Positions 63,958 through 64,000 of a stretch of DNA of 64,000 nt are shown in pieces. The notes under the pieces are model-generated. The model had not been told where the DNA came from. It made no database searches and worked only from the letters and a program-made list of their open reading frames with translations. The translations under genes were made by a program, and so were the position numbers. How positions within the stretch are numbered: position 1 is the stretch's first letter; each line of letters begins with the position of its first letter. Source of the DNA: a bacterium (GTDB taxonomy: Bacteria; Krumholzibacteriota; Krumholzibacteriia; LZORAL124-64-63); the NCBI GenBank assembly GCA_016703265.1, contig JADJCK010000015.1, positions 1-64,000 on the forward strand. Reading direction: 5' to 3'.

Positions 63958-64000
63958 GGGGGCGGGTGCGGACGACGCCTGCCCTCTCTCGTCACACGAC

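Overview
The window is a high-GC chromosomal segment from a Gram-negative (diderm) bacterium. The evidence is a complete F-type ATP synthase operon, an Omp85-family outer-membrane protein, a TonB-dependent receptor, several outer-membrane beta-barrels and a lipoprotein. Three secreted proteins (one decayed) end in a FlgD-like/type-9-style C-terminal sorting domain built on an NPFNP motif with a WDGRD segment. Together with a subtilase carrying FG-GAP and ASPIC-type repeats, this is typical of uncultivated FCB-related lineages such as Krumholzibacteriota, Eisenbacteria or Latescibacteria. The phylum is an inference; there is no rRNA or tRNA marker here.

Layout. 1-1.8 kb: the decayed right part of an IS21-family element. 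1.8-13 kb: a lower-GC accessory stretch with a long perfect inverted repeat, broken secreted proteins, a DUF2167 membrane gene with a frameshifted partner, and a broken HtrA-like protease. It lies between a MazG-like fragment (5.4 kb) and a MazG-like gene (13.3 kb) in the same orientation. 13.5-16 kb: a divergent MFS transporter/LysR pair. 16-21.3 kb: a dense addiction island. It holds hicA-hicB-secB-like (a toxin-antitoxin-chaperone arrangement), a helix-turn-helix antitoxin with a truncated PIN toxin, a second hicAB, and an MqsR/MqsA-like pair followed by an ImmA/IrrE peptidase. 21.4-32 kb: small metabolic and membrane genes, recQ, a solitary BrnA-like antitoxin, and an outer-membrane protein. 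32.3-40.6 kb: uppP followed by atpI-B-E-F-H-A-G-D-C and a terminator. 40.8-45 kb: a cadherin-like secreted protein, tpx and a phage terminase relic. 45.3-52 kb: a cluster of three secreted genes (subtilase with FG-GAP/ASPIC repeats, a sorting-domain protein, a beta-helix protein). 52.3-53.7 kb: an A/C-only tract beside a decayed IS66-family element. 53.7-64 kb: an envelope block (beta-barrel; a translationally overlapping operon of Omp85-like, DUF4390, NtrY-like kinase, NtrC-like regulator and a barrel; TonB-dependent receptor; lipoprotein).

The most unusual feature is a dispersed palindromic element. Its core is TTGCGCCGGCGCAA, usually present as two copies separated by 20-21 bp. It occurs at about eleven places between 15.9 and 54.6 kb, mostly in intergenic and convergent positions, concentrated in the toxin-antitoxin region. 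One copy sits exactly where a PIN toxin gene is cut off, and two lie inside signal-peptide coding sequence. It resembles REP/REPIN elements in architecture, but no RAYT transposase is visible in the window.

Many accessory genes, and a few ordinary ones (the MFS transporter and the endonuclease/phosphatase), carry single-base frameshifts, several of them at homopolymers. This could be real decay or uncorrected indels in the assembly; the sequence alone cannot decide.
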